Shown: positions 20,280 through 28,491 of the stretch, one piece after another
Numbering within the stretch: position 1 is the stretch's first letter
Layout: every line of letters begins with the position of its first letter
DNA from: Pseudomonadota bacterium
GTDB taxonomy: Bacteria; Pseudomonadota; Alphaproteobacteria; Rhizobiales; Xanthobacteraceae
DNA length: 45,985 nucleotides
Assembly (NCBI GenBank): GCA_018971625.1
Contig: JAGXAJ010000028.1
Location: forward strand, 1-45,985
Direction of reading: 5' to 3'
Position numbers and translations under genes: made by a program
Notes under the pieces: generated by a model
Seen by the model: the letters and a program-made list of their open reading frames with translations, nothing else
What the model was told of the DNA's origin: nothing
Database searches by the model: none

Positions 20280-20516
20280 ATGCCGATGGACGCCCGCGAG
20301 ATCGAGTCGATGATCAAGGCAGCTATTCCCGACGCCGAGGTAACGATCCGAGACTTGGCCGGCGATGGCGATCACTACTCCGCGACGGTGATTTCGGCCT
20401 CGTTCCGCGGCAAATCGCGGGTCCAGCAGCACCAGATCGTCTATCAGTCGCTGAAGGGACAGATGGGCGGCGTCTTGCATGCGCTGGCGTTGCAGACCGG
20501 GGTACCGGAGGGCTAG
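20280..20516 (+). CDS. bolA: BolA family protein
   Basis: 78 residues. BolA proteins partner with monothiol CGFS glutaredoxins in iron-sulfur handling and iron regulation. The class II KH-like fold is evident: IESMIKAAIPDAEVTIRDL, GDHYSATVISASFRGKS and VQQHQIVYQSL, with the conserved His in GDGDHYS. ATG 20280 (MPMDAREIE) has GGAG nine bases upstream; ATG 20286 is an alternative. The matching glutaredoxin gene, grxD, is not adjacent here but lies 3.75 kb away. ltrA follows after 9 bases. Confidence 0.95.
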   Translation: MPMDAREIESMIKAAIPDAEVTIRDLAGDGDHYSATVISASFRGKSRVQQHQIVYQSLKGQMGGVLHALALQTGVPEG

Positions 20517-20525
20517 AGTCCGCGG

Positions 20526-21722
20526 ATGGCGGGGGACGAGCAACGCGGCGCTCTGTTTCGCCCCTTGGTGCCGAACCAGCACAACCGGGTCACCTACGCC
20601 GAATTGTTTTTCGACCTCGTGTTCGCATTTGCGGTAACGCAGATATCGCACACGCTGCTCAGCCACTTTACGCCGCTCGGGGCGCTACAGACGACGCTGT
20701 TGTTTCTCAGCGTCTGGTGGCTGTGGGTCTATACCGCCTGGATCACCAATTGGCTCGATCCCGAGAAGACCGCGGTTCGCGTGCTGTTGTTCGCGCTCAT
20801 GTTCGGGGGCCTGATACTATCGACTTCGATTCCGAAGGCTTTTGAGTCGCGAGGACTCTGGTTCGCGCTCGCCTATAGCGTGATGCAGGTCGGACGCACG
20901 ATCTTCCTGCTGGCGTCAACGCCGTCCGGTCGGATCATGGCCCGCCTGAATGCGGTGCGGATCCTGGTTTGGCTGGTCGTGTCGGCCATTTTCTGGATGG
21001 CTGGCGGCTTCGCCGAAGAGCAGTCCCGCCTGATGCTGTGGTCAGTGGCGCTGGGGATCGAATATCTGTCACCGGCGGTGCGGTTCTGGATCCCGAAATA
21101 CGGCGCCTCTTCGGTCGCCGACTGGGTCGTCGAAGGTGGTCACATGGCCGAGCGCTGCGCCGGCTTCATCATCATCGCGCTCGGTGAATCGATCGTCGTG
21201 ACTGGTGCGACCTTTGCCGATCTGCCCTGGACCTCGGACCATGTCATAGCCTTTGTTTCGGCGCTGGTCGGCAGCATCGCGATGTGGTGGATCTATTTCC
21301 ATAAAGGCGCCGAAGCTGGATCCGAGCAGATCTCGAAATCCAGCGAGCCGGGCCGGCTGGCGCGGCTGGCCTACACCTATCTGCATATGCCGATCGTCGC
21401 CGGGATCATCGTCTCGGCGGTGGCGGACGATCTGGTGCTGACGCACCCCGGCGGTCGTTCTGATCTCAGGATCTCACTCTGCGCGGTCGGCGGTCCCTTG
21501 CTGTTCCTGATAGGGACCATCCTGTTCAAGCACACCTTTCGCGGCTTCCTCCAGCTCTCCCACGCCGCCGGCATCGTGGCGCTAGGGGTGCTCTATTGGT
21601 TCGCCGGCCAGCTCTCGCCATTGCTGCTCTCGATCCTGGTGTCGGCGACCATGGTCATGGTCGGAGTATGGGAATCGATTTCGCTTGGCTCGAAGGCTCA
21701 GTCCGAAGCAACCAGGGCATGA
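20526..21722 (+). CDS. Low-temperature-requirement A (LtrA) family membrane protein
   Basis: 398 residues with about ten membrane helices. The LtrA (pfam06772) signature is at the N-terminus: RVTYAELFFDLVFAFAVTQI, followed by WWLWVYTAWITNWLDPE. The central HMAERCAGFIIIALGESIVV is also typical, with the conserved GES. Family function is uncertain; the first member was linked to growth in the cold in Listeria. It starts 9 bases after bolA, so it is probably in the same transcript. Its 3' end overlaps the 3' end of egtD (21698-21722) on the opposite strand. Confidence 0.92.
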   Translation: MAGDEQRGALFRPLVPNQHNRVTYAELFFDLVFAFAVTQISHTLLSHFTPLGALQTTLLFLSVWWLWVYTAWITNWLDPEKTAVRVLLFALMFGGLILSTSIPKAFESRGLWFALAYSVMQVGRTIFLLASTPSGRIMARLNAVRILVWLVVSAIFWMAGGFAEEQSRLMLWSVALGIEYLSPAVRFWIPKYGASSVADWVVEGGHMAERCAGFIIIALGESIVVTGATFADLPWTSDHVIAFVSALVGSIAMWWIYFHKGAEAGSEQISKSSEPGRLARLAYTYLHMPIVAGIIVSAVADDLVLTHPGGRSDLRISLCAVGGPLLFLIGTILFKHTFRGFLQLSHAAGIVALGVLYWFAGQLSPLLLSILVSATMVMVGVWESISLGSKAQSEATRA

Positions 21723-22669
21723 ACCGAAAACATGCCGGCAGCGTCCGTCCATGACTCGCGTGCCCTCCAGCCCGAGCCGCGCGCCAGCGCCGTGAAGCGC
21801 TCGACGCTGTACTTGTAGCTGCTCTCGGTGTGAATGCTTTCGCCGGCGCGGAACGCAAAACTGGTACCGAGCATGCGTACCGTCTGTGATTTCTTGCTGA
21901 TCAGATGCATCTCGATGCGATGCCGACCGCGGTTATAGATCGCGCGATGGGTAAAGGCCGAAAGGTCGAAATTGCCGCCGAGCTCGCGGTTGATGCGGAC
22001 CAGCATATTGAGATTGAAGCGCGCGGTCACGCCAGCGGCATCGTTATAGGCGTCGTACAGCACGCGTTCGTCCTTTTCGAGGTCGACGCCGATGATCATC
22101 TGCGCGCCTTCGCCCAGGATTCGGCGCGCGCTGCGCAGGAAGGCGCGGGCCTCGTACGGTTCGAAATTTCCAAGCGTTGAACCCGGAAAAAATCCGACCT
22201 TCGGCAAGCCGGCGATGGCCTCGGGCAATACGAACGGTGCGGTGAAATCCGCCGCTACCGGATAGACGTCCAGGCCAGGGAAATCCTTGCGCAGGGCGTC
22301 GGCCTGACCTTGCAGGAAGTCGCTGGAAATATCGACGGGGACGTAAGCGCTGATGGCACAATTCTCCAATAGCAGGCGGACCTTCGTGGTCGCGCCGGCG
22401 CCGAATTCAACCAGTGCTGCTCGCTTGGGGATGATGGCCGAGATATCGCTGCCGCGATCGCGCAGAATCGAGAGTTCGGTGCGGGTCGGGTAGTATTCCG
22501 GTAGCTGGGTGATTGCTTCGAACAATTCAGACCCCGTGGCGTCATAGAAATATTTCGGCGACAGCCGCTTGGGCCGTTGCGACAGGTCGTCAATCGCATC
22601 GCGTGCGAAAGCGGTGGTCTGTTCATCCGGCAGGTGCGCTCCGGCCAAAGCGGGGGCATGCACATTCAT
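21698..22669 (-). CDS. egtD: L-histidine N-alpha-methyltransferase EgtD
   Basis: 323 residues. EgtD trimethylates histidine to hercynine with SAM, the first step of ergothioneine synthesis. Motifs: LSPKYFYDATGSELFEAI at the N-terminus, the SAM loop LVEFGAGATTKVRLLL, VGFFPGSTLGNFEP, and MIIGVDLEKDERVLYDAYN. It follows egtB by 47 bases on the same strand, giving an egtB-egtD pair; egtA, egtC and egtE are not in the window. The last 25 bases overlap ltrA convergently. Confidence 0.95.
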   Translation of the reverse strand: MNVHAPALAGAHLPDEQTTAFARDAIDDLSQRPKRLSPKYFYDATGSELFEAITQLPEYYPTRTELSILRDRGSDISAIIPKRAALVEFGAGATTKVRLLLENCAISAYVPVDISSDFLQGQADALRKDFPGLDVYPVAADFTAPFVLPEAIAGLPKVGFFPGSTLGNFEPYEARAFLRSARRILGEGAQMIIGVDLEKDERVLYDAYNDAAGVTARFNLNMLVRINRELGGNFDLSAFTHRAIYNRGRHRIEMHLISKKSQTVRMLGTSFAFRAGESIHTESSYKYSVERFTALARGSGWRARESWTDAAGMFSVHALVASD

Positions 22670-22716
22670 GTCAATCTCCTGACGCGCGTCCCGGCGCGGT
22701 TGAATTCGACAGGGAA

Positions 22717-23973
22717 TCAGTCGGCGTAGTCGGCGAGCCGCAGTCCGGTGAACTGCCAGCGATGGTGCGGATAAAAGAAGTTGCGGTAGGTAATGCGGCT
22801 ATGGGCCTGCGGCGTCGCAAGCGAGGAGCCGCGCAGCACGAACTGATTGACCATGAATTTGCCGTTGTACTCGCCGAGCGCGCCTTCGACCGCGCGATAG
22901 CCGGGATAGGGGGCGTAGGCGCTGCGGGTCCATTGCCAGACGACCCCGAAGGCGTCGTTGAGATGGCCGGCGCGGGCTGCCACTTCCCATTCCATTTCGG
23001 TCGGCAAATGCCTGCCGCTCCAGCGCGCGAACGCGTCCGCTTCGTAATAGCTGACATGGCAGACCGGGGCGTTCGGATCCACCGGCCTTAACCCCGCGAG
23101 CGTCATGACCCGCCATTCGCCGTCGATCTGATGCCAATGGCCGGGCGCCCGCCATTCCTCACTGGCGGCGGTGGCAAAGCCGTCCATCAACCACAACGTT
23201 GCGGTGCGATAGCCGCCGTCGGCCATGAAGGCGAGCCATTCGGCATTGGTGACGAGGTTGCGCGCGAGCCTGACAGGGCCGACCAGCGCACGGTGTGCCG
23301 GCTTTTCATTGTCGAAATGGAAACTGTCGCCGGCGTGGCCGATGGAGTGGATGCCCTCATTGAGAGTGATCCATTGGTCGCCGCCATTGGTTGAAACCGG
23401 AAAGCGCCATGACGGATCATAGGACGGCAGTATCGGATTTTGCGCGAAGGCGTGCAGGATATCGGTCAGCATCAACTCCTGATGCTGCTGCTCGTGATTG
23501 AGGCCGACTTCGACCAGCGGCACGAGCTTCGACAGCGTGTCTTCATTGGCGGTCTCAAAGAATTTCACCACGGCTGCGTCGACATGCCGGCGATAGGCGG
23601 TGACCTCCTCGGCGCTCGGCCGGGTCAGATGGCCGCGCTGATGGCGGGCATGGCGCGACCCGGCACTGACATAATAGGAATTGAACAGGAAGGCATAGTC
23701 CGGATGAAAGACCTGATAGTCCTGACAATGTTTGCCGAGCAGGAATTGCTCAAAAAACCACGTGGTATGGGCGCGATGCCATTTGGCCGGACTGGCGTCT
23801 GGCATCGACTGAATCAGCTGATCTTCCGGCGAAAGAGGCGCGGCGCGGCGTTCCGTCTCGTTGCGGACCTCGAGGAAGGCCACAACCAAATTCTGGGCCA
23901 AAGTGCCGGAATCCGGGAACAAGGACCGGTAGGGGGTGCCAAGCGTGGCCGCAGCAGATGCTGGTTTCGTCAC
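22717..23973 (-). CDS. egtB: Ergothioneine biosynthesis protein EgtB (hercynine oxygenase)
   Basis: 418 residues. EgtB is a nonheme-iron sulfoxide synthase joining a thiol donor to hercynine. The N-terminal DinB-like half supplies metal ligands (WHRAHTTWFFEQF and GLNHEQQHQELM, the HxxxH-type cluster). The C-terminal half is an FGE-sulfatase-like domain (PVCHVSYYEADAFARWSG, LPTEMEWEVAARAG, GSSLATPQAH and FRN-like FFYPHHRWQFTGLR). Whether it prefers gamma-glutamylcysteine or cysteine cannot be told. It is the first gene of egtB-egtD. A 294-base divergent spacer to grxD (23974-24267) contains no gene I can support. Confidence 0.95.
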   Translation of the reverse strand: MTKPASAAATLGTPYRSLFPDSGTLAQNLVVAFLEVRNETERRAAPLSPEDQLIQSMPDASPAKWHRAHTTWFFEQFLLGKHCQDYQVFHPDYAFLFNSYYVSAGSRHARHQRGHLTRPSAEEVTAYRRHVDAAVVKFFETANEDTLSKLVPLVEVGLNHEQQHQELMLTDILHAFAQNPILPSYDPSWRFPVSTNGGDQWITLNEGIHSIGHAGDSFHFDNEKPAHRALVGPVRLARNLVTNAEWLAFMADGGYRTATLWLMDGFATAASEEWRAPGHWHQIDGEWRVMTLAGLRPVDPNAPVCHVSYYEADAFARWSGRHLPTEMEWEVAARAGHLNDAFGVVWQWTRSAYAPYPGYRAVEGALGEYNGKFMVNQFVLRGSSLATPQAHSRITYRNFFYPHHRWQFTGLRLADYAD

Positions 23974-24267
23974 GATGGCCTCCGGTTGGGGAGAGAACGT
24001 TGCCTTGGCCTGCCGGTTCCTCCGGAATAGCCTGTCCTAGATAGGCGCTTCCGGGTGGGATAAAAGCCTTCTCCGGCCCTCCCGAAAGATTATGACGATC
24101 ATGGCCGCTGCCCGGGGGTGGCTGTCTCAAAACCGCGCATGCCAGCTCCGCGTCATTTTACTTTGGATGCGCAACGGTTTGAGGTAGATATACGGCAATA
24201 AAGGGTTAGATGGGTGAGGTCGGCCCGGACGGCTGTGTCGCAGGGGTATGCCCCAAAGGAACGAATT

Positions 24268-24606
24268 ATGAGCATTGAGCAATTCATCGAAAACGAAGTG
24301 AAGTCGAACGACGTCGTGCTGTTCATGAAGGGTACGCCGCAATTTCCGCAGTGCGGCTTTTCCGGACAGGTGGTCCAGATTCTCGACCACGTCGGAGTTG
24401 GCTACAAGGGTCTGAACGTTCTCGAATCCGCCGACCTGCGCGACGGCATCAAGACATATTCGAACTGGCCGACTATTCCGCAGCTCTATGTCAAGGGCGA
24501 GTTCGTTGGCGGCTGCGATATCGTCCGCGAGATGTTCCAGGCCGGTGAGCTGCAGAAGCTTCTTGCCGACAAGGGCGTTACGGTCGGCGCTTCGGCCTCC
24601 GCCTGA
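24268..24606 (+). CDS. grxD: Monothiol glutaredoxin GrxD (CGFS type)
   Basis: 112 residues. The CGFS active site is at C29 in [11 protein letters not shown]; this class carries [2Fe-2S] clusters together with BolA. Other motifs: [28 protein letters not shown] with the conserved TIPQ cis-proline, and [12 protein letters not shown] 24268 (MSIEQFIEN) follows aaagga. Its stop codon TGA overlaps the beginning of the macro-domain frame. Confidence 0.96.
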   Translation: MSIEQFIENEVKSNDVVLFMKGTPQFPQCGFSGQVVQILDHVGVGYKGLNVLESADLRDGIKTYSNWPTIPQLYVKGEFVGGCDIVREMFQAGELQKLLADKGVTVGASASA

Positions 24607-25157
24607 GCTTTGCAGCGCGCCAGCTCGGCCCGGCGCGGCTCGAAGTCATCGTTGCTGACATCACAACGTTGCGCGTTGACGCCATCGTCAACGCAGCGAA
24701 CACGTCGCTGCTAGGCGGTGGCGGCGTGGACGGCGCGATCCATCGCGCGGCCGGTTCTGAACTGCTGGCCGAATGCCGCGCCCTTCACGGTTGCAAGACC
24801 GGCGATGCCAAAATCACCAAAGGATATCGGCTCGAGGCCAAGCACGTGATTCACACCGTCGGGCCGGTGTGGAATGGTGGAAGTCTCAACGAAGACGATC
24901 TGCTTGCCTCCTGCTATCGCCGCTCGATCGCACTTTGCAGCAAGCACGACCTTTCTTCAGTGGCTTTTCCGGCGATCTCGACCGGTATCTATCGTTTTCC
25001 CGCCGACCGTGCGGCACAGATCGCAATCTCGTCAACGAGGGATGCGTTGGTCGGTGCGCCATCGCTCGTGCGCGTTATCTTTTGCTGCTTTTCCAACGAC
25101 AGCGCCGGGTTTCACGCCCAGGCATTGGCAGGTGTCGGCGACCCTTGTGCCGACTGA
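24603..25157 (+). CDS. Macro domain protein with no standard start codon
   Basis: The frame encodes a full macro domain: [57 protein letters not shown] and [17 protein letters not shown]. These bind ADP-ribose or its derivatives, and members act as deacetylases or ADP-ribose hydrolases. The reading frame is unbroken, but upstream of VDAIVNAAN it has no ATG or GTG before grxD ends. The first initiator-like codon is CTG 24603, overlapping the grxD stop (CTGA). The internal TTG 24669 would omit the first strand of the fold. It may be translated from a rare start, or be decaying. It is followed directly by a broken hydrolase. Confidence 0.7.
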   Translation: MSFAARQLGPARLEVIVADITTLRVDAIVNAANTSLLGGGGVDGAIHRAAGSELLAECRALHGCKTGDAKITKGYRLEAKHVIHTVGPVWNGGSLNEDDLLASCYRRSIALCSKHDLSSVAFPAISTGIYRFPADRAAQIAISSTRDALVGAPSLVRVIFCCFSNDSAGFHAQALAGVGDPCAD

Positions 25158-25159
25158 AC

Positions 25160-25777
25160 CGGCCGCTACGCTCCCGGCCATCGGTCTCGGCCGAGTCATC
25201 GAGGTAGTTTCCGGGAAATCGCTGTTCCAGTTCGAGAAGGAGCGTCTGCTCGATCCGCTCGGCATGGGCGACACGGCCTTTTACGTCGCGGACGAAGCCA
25301 GGCGCGCGCTGATCGCAGAACCGCTGCCGGCCGATCGCTTCACCAGTCTGGTCGCGGGCATCAGCGATCCGATGCGACCGAGGCGTTGGGAATCCGGCGG
25401 CGCGGGATGGTGACTACGCGCGGTTCGCGCAAATGCTCCTCGACCGCGGCACCTTTGAAGGCCGGCGCTATCTCAGGCGCGATACCGTCGCGTTGATGAC
25501 TTCGGATCACATCGGGTCGGAAACACACATCGCGCGCGACTATTTCTATTTTCCCGGCAGCGACAGCGGCTTCAGTTTTGGCTTTGCGGTGCGCACCGCG
25601 CAGCCGGGCACGCGCCTGCCCGATCGGCGAATACCGCTGGGATGGCGTTGCAGGCACGTTTTCTTCATCGATCCCAGGGACGACATGTTCGTGATCTGCA
25701 TGATGCAGACGCCAACGCAGCGCGAACGGATTCAGACCGAACTGAAAATGCTGGTCTACGACGCCTTGGAGAAGTGA
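25160..25777 (+). pseudogene. Serine hydrolase (beta-lactamase/EstB-like), truncated and frameshifted
   Basis: Family sequence begins at [16 protein letters not shown] and continues [20 protein letters not shown], typical of class C-like esterases. The N-terminal half with the SxxK nucleophile is missing. Near 25405 the frame shifts (an expected GGAGMVST...GDYARF segment is shortened) and resumes as ARFAQMLLDRGTFEGRRY. Between about 25615 and 25665 an off-frame GEYRWDGVAGTF shows a pair of further shifts before FFIDPRDDMFVICMMQTPTQ. At least three frame breaks plus 5' loss make it a pseudogene. It lies between the macro frame and a threonine aldolase. Confidence 0.85.
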
Positions 25778-25778
25778 G

Positions 25779-26846
25779 TTAGGTCGCGCGCACGATCTCG
25801 CGCACCAGGCCGACCGTCTCCTCGATCATCGCGGCCGTGACATCGAGATGGGTGCAGGCCCGGATGCGGCCATCCATCATCGCCAGCAGCACGCCGCGCT
25901 TGTTCAGCGCCTCGACCAGTTTGGCGCCGCCGACGCCCGACTTGTCGGGGACAAAGAAAACCAGATTGGTTTCGGGTTGCTGCACCTCGACGCCCGGAAT
26001 CTGCGATAGTCCGCGCGCCAGCGCCCGCGCATTGGCGTGATCGTCGGCGAGGCGGTCGACGTGATGGTCGAGCGCATGCAGGCAGGCCGCGGCGCAAATG
26101 CCGGACTGGCGCATTGAGCCGCCGAGCCGCTGCTTCCAGCGCCAGACATCATCGATGAAATCGCGCGAGCCGGCGATCACGGCGCCAACGGGCGCACCGA
26201 GCCCCTTGGAAAAATCCAGCCATGCGGAATCCCATCCGGCGGCCATGTCGCGCGCAGTTATCCCCGTCGCGACGCAGGCGTTCAGCAGCCGCGCGCCGTC
26301 CATATGGGTGGCAAGGCCGTTCGACCTGGCGATCTGCACGACCTCATCAAGTGCGGATTTTTTCCAGATCGTGCCGCCGCCGATATTGGCGGTCTGCTCG
26401 ACGCTGACCAGAATTTGCGGCGGCTGGTAGCGCGTGCGCGGATGCAGCGTGTTGCGGAACGTGTCGGGTGTGAATTGTCCGTCGGCGCCCGATAGGGGCG
26501 TGATCTGGAATCCGCCGAGCGCGGCATGCGCACCGCCTTCGCGCGCCAGGATATGCGCGGTTTCATGGGCCAGGATTTCATCGCCGGGGCGGCAATGGGA
26601 CAGTGTCGCAGCGACATTGCACATCGTACCCGACGGCATGAACACGGCGGCCTGCTTGCCGAGCAGGTTGGCCACCCGTTCGCACAACAGGTTGGTGGTC
26701 GGATCGTCGCCGATCTGCTCGTCTCCTACCTCGGCCCGCGCCATCGCCTCCCGCATCGCCGGTGTCGGCCGGGTCTGGGTGTCCGACAGCAAATTGATCC
26801 GCACCGGGGGAGCTTTGGGATCGCGTGGGGGAGGGGTGTAGGGCAT
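25779..26846 (-). CDS. Threonine aldolase family protein (low-specificity L-threonine aldolase)
   Basis: 355 residues, PLP enzyme cleaving L-threonine or allo-threonine to glycine and acetaldehyde. It has NLLSDTQTRPTPAMREAM, the GDDPTTNLLCERV helix, VEQTANIGGG, HMDGARLLNACVA, and the PLP lysine K214 in WLDFSKGLGAPVG. ATG 26844-26846 begins MPYTPPPRDPK. It ends one base from the pseudogene stop on the other strand and is divergent from the toxin gene, whose palindromic promoter region is only about 45 bases away. A product of glycine is notable beside the riboswitch-controlled gcv system, but the two loci are 20 kb apart. Confidence 0.9.
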   Translation of the reverse strand: MPYTPPPRDPKAPPVRINLLSDTQTRPTPAMREAMARAEVGDEQIGDDPTTNLLCERVANLLGKQAAVFMPSGTMCNVAATLSHCRPGDEILAHETAHILAREGGAHAALGGFQITPLSGADGQFTPDTFRNTLHPRTRYQPPQILVSVEQTANIGGGTIWKKSALDEVVQIARSNGLATHMDGARLLNACVATGITARDMAAGWDSAWLDFSKGLGAPVGAVIAGSRDFIDDVWRWKQRLGGSMRQSGICAAACLHALDHHVDRLADDHANARALARGLSQIPGVEVQQPETNLVFFVPDKSGVGGAKLVEALNKRGVLLAMMDGRIRACTHLDVTAAMIEETVGLVREIVRAT

Positions 26847-26890
26847 GGGATGCTTCCAGCACTTGTCGAGTGATTGACATCGTACAGGAC

Positions 26891-26906
26891 GTATCCTATA
26901 GGATAC
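26891..26906. promoter_or_regulatory. Perfect 16-bp palindrome, candidate toxin-antitoxin operator
   Basis: gtatcctataggatac is an exact palindrome ending 2 bases before the GTG of the toxin gene (26909). A self-complementary site at this place is typical of antitoxin or toxin-antitoxin operators. Its central tataggat could also serve as part of a -10 element. It may cover both the toxin promoter and the start of the divergent threonine aldolase. Confidence 0.65.
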
Positions 26907-26908
26907 AA

Positions 26909-27205
26909 GTGTTTGAGATTGAAAAGACGGAAGAATTCGACAATTGGCTTACCACTCTTAGGGATCCGCGGGCCGTTGCGAAGATCGTCTCTCGAATTGA
27001 ACGACTTGGCTTGGGTCATGCCGGCGACGTCAAGCCGGTTGGCGAGGGCATCAGCGAACTGCGTCTGACATACGGTCCAGGCTACCGGATTTACTACAAG
27101 CAGACGGGCAAGACGATTGTGCTGATTTTGTGCGGCGGTGACAAGTCAACCCAAGATGACGACATCAGACGCGCGAAGCAGATGGCGTCGCGGCTTCAGA
27201 GGTAG
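26909..27205 (+). CDS. Addiction-module toxin, HigB/RelE-like
   Basis: 98 residues from GTG 26909. This belongs to the HigB-like 'addiction module killer protein' group: FEIEKTEEFDNWLTTLRDP, IVSRIERLGLGHAGDVK, ELRLTYGPGYRIYYKQ and VLILCGGDKSTQDDDI. These toxins usually cleave mRNA at the ribosome. The toxin gene comes first and is followed 4 bases later by its antitoxin, the higBA order. An earlier in-frame start (26825) would read through the palindrome, so GTG is preferred. Confidence 0.9.
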   Translation: MFEIEKTEEFDNWLTTLRDPRAVAKIVSRIERLGLGHAGDVKPVGEGISELRLTYGPGYRIYYKQTGKTIVLILCGGDKSTQDDDIRRAKQMASRLQR

Positions 27206-27209
27206 AAAA

Positions 27210-27512
27210 ATGGCAAAAGTTTCAAAGTTCGATGCAGCCGATTATCTCAAAACGCCGGTAGCGATTGCCGCCTACCTTACCGAGGCGCTCGAGACGAATG
27301 ACCCGGGTTATATTTGCACTGCGCTCGATACCGTGGCGCGCGCCAAAGGCATGGGAGATATTGCCAAGGCTACAGGTCTTTCGCGGGAAAGCCTCTACAA
27401 GACCTTCAAGGAGACGGCGAAGCCCGAATTCGATACGGTGAGAAGAGTTATGCAATCGTTCGGCGTCAAACTTGTAGCAGAGCCAATAGATGATCAGGAA
27501 AAGGTTGCCTGA
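27210..27512 (+). CDS. Addiction-module antitoxin, HTH type
   Basis: 100 residues. The antidote of this family carries a Xre-like helix-turn-helix: MGDIAKATGLSRESLYKTF. The N-terminal part (KFDAADYLKTPVAIAAYL, then VARAKGMGD) is typical. It follows the toxin after 4 bases, with agagg upstream of ATG 27210 within the toxin end. It probably binds the palindrome at 26891-26906 and represses the pair. A strong terminator follows at 27527. Confidence 0.9.
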   Translation: MAKVSKFDAADYLKTPVAIAAYLTEALETNDPGYICTALDTVARAKGMGDIAKATGLSRESLYKTFKETAKPEFDTVRRVMQSFGVKLVAEPIDDQEKVA

Positions 27513-27526
27513 CGGCATGCCAAACA

Positions 27527-27555
27527 AAAAGACCCCGGCAAAACCGGGGTCTTTT
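27527..27555. terminator. Bidirectional rho-independent terminator
   Basis: AAAA, stem GACCCCGG, loop caaaa, CCGGGGTC, then TTTT. A GC-rich 8-bp stem with A/T runs on both sides terminates transcription from both directions: the toxin-antitoxin pair on the plus strand and rpsD on the minus strand, whose gene ends 22 bases away. Confidence 0.9.
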
Positions 27556-27577
27556 GATGCTGCGGTAGGCCGAAATA

Positions 27578-28195
27578 TCAGCGCGAATAGAATTCGACGA
27601 TCAGATGCGGCTCCATCTGTACGGCGAACGGAACGTCCGACAGATGCGGGATGCGGGTGAACTTCGCCGTCATCTTGGAGTGATCGACCTCGATGAAATC
27701 GGGCACGTCGCGCTCGTTGAGCTGGGTGGCTTCGAGCACCACCGCGAGCTGCTTGGAGGCTTCCTTGACCTCTATCACGTCGCCGACCTTCACCATGAAG
27801 CTCGAGATATTGACACGGCGGCCGTTCACCTTGACGTGGCCGTGATTGATGAACTGGCGTGCGGCGAACATGGTCGACACGAACTTGGCGCGAAAGACCA
27901 CGGTATCGAGGCGGCGCTCGAGCAGGCCGATCAGGTTTTCACCGGTGTCGCCCTTGAGACGGCTGGCTTCGACATAGATGCCGTGGAACTGGCGCTCGCT
28001 AACGTTGGCGTAATAGCCCTTCAGCTTCTGCTTGGCGCGGAGCTGCACGCCGAAATCGGAGAGTTTGCCCTTGCGGCGCTGGCCATGCTGGCCGGGGCCG
28101 TATTCCCTGCGGTTCACGGGGCTCTTCGGGCGGCCCCAGATGTTCTGGCCCATACGGCGATCGATCTTGTATTTCGCCTCACTGCGCTTGGTCAT
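27578..28195 (-). CDS. rpsD: 30S ribosomal protein S4
   Basis: 205 residues, a primary 16S rRNA binding protein. Signature: [20 protein letters not shown], then [20 protein letters not shown] and [15 protein letters not shown] (S4 RNA-binding domain). It is a stand-alone gene here, as in most alphaproteobacteria, rather than part of the alpha operon. The 296-base upstream region (28196-28491) carries two stem-loops (see below). Confidence 0.98.
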   Translation of the reverse strand: MTKRSEAKYKIDRRMGQNIWGRPKSPVNRREYGPGQHGQRRKGKLSDFGVQLRAKQKLKGYYANVSERQFHGIYVEASRLKGDTGENLIGLLERRLDTVVFRAKFVSTMFAARQFINHGHVKVNGRRVNISSFMVKVGDVIEVKEASKQLAVVLEATQLNERDVPDFIEVDHSKMTAKFTRIPHLSDVPFAVQMEPHLIVEFYSR

Positions 28196-28315
28196 CGCGT
28201 CCTCTTTGCAAGTTTAAGGTTTTGAGGAAACGCGCCCTCCTGTGCACCGGGAAATCCCGGAGCCGACAGGCCCGCCCCTTAAGCTTGGAGGGGGGCCACG
28301 GGTCGCGAAACGCAA

Positions 28316-28362
28316 CGCGGGCCGAAACCGGCCCGCGAGCAGGTGGTTTCTAGGGAGAAACC
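28316..28362. other. Two stem-loops in the rpsD leader / aldolase 3' region
   Basis: Stem one: CGCGGGCC (28316-28323), loop gaaacc, GGCCCGCG (28330-28337). Stem two: ggtttct (28345-28351), aggg, agaaacc (28356-28362). Both strands fold equally. Neither is followed by a clear T run, though the 28360s carry gttgttgt on the plus strand. They sit between the aldolase stop (28492) and the rpsD start (28195), so they may terminate the former or form an S4-responsive leader for the latter. Confidence 0.55.
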
Positions 28363-28491
28363 GTTGTTGTGTCAAACGATAAGGTCCGGTTTCGATATCA
28401 AATCGGCCACAATATCGCGCCCGACGGACGGCGGCTCAGGGCGCGCCAGCCGAGCGGTTGGCCGCCGTAAGACATGGCGAAAGCCCCTGCG

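Noticed and set aside
24603..27512. Macro domain, hydrolase and toxin-antitoxin genes as a defence island
   Set aside because: The hydrolase is broken, threonine aldolase lies between, and no known defence partner is present.
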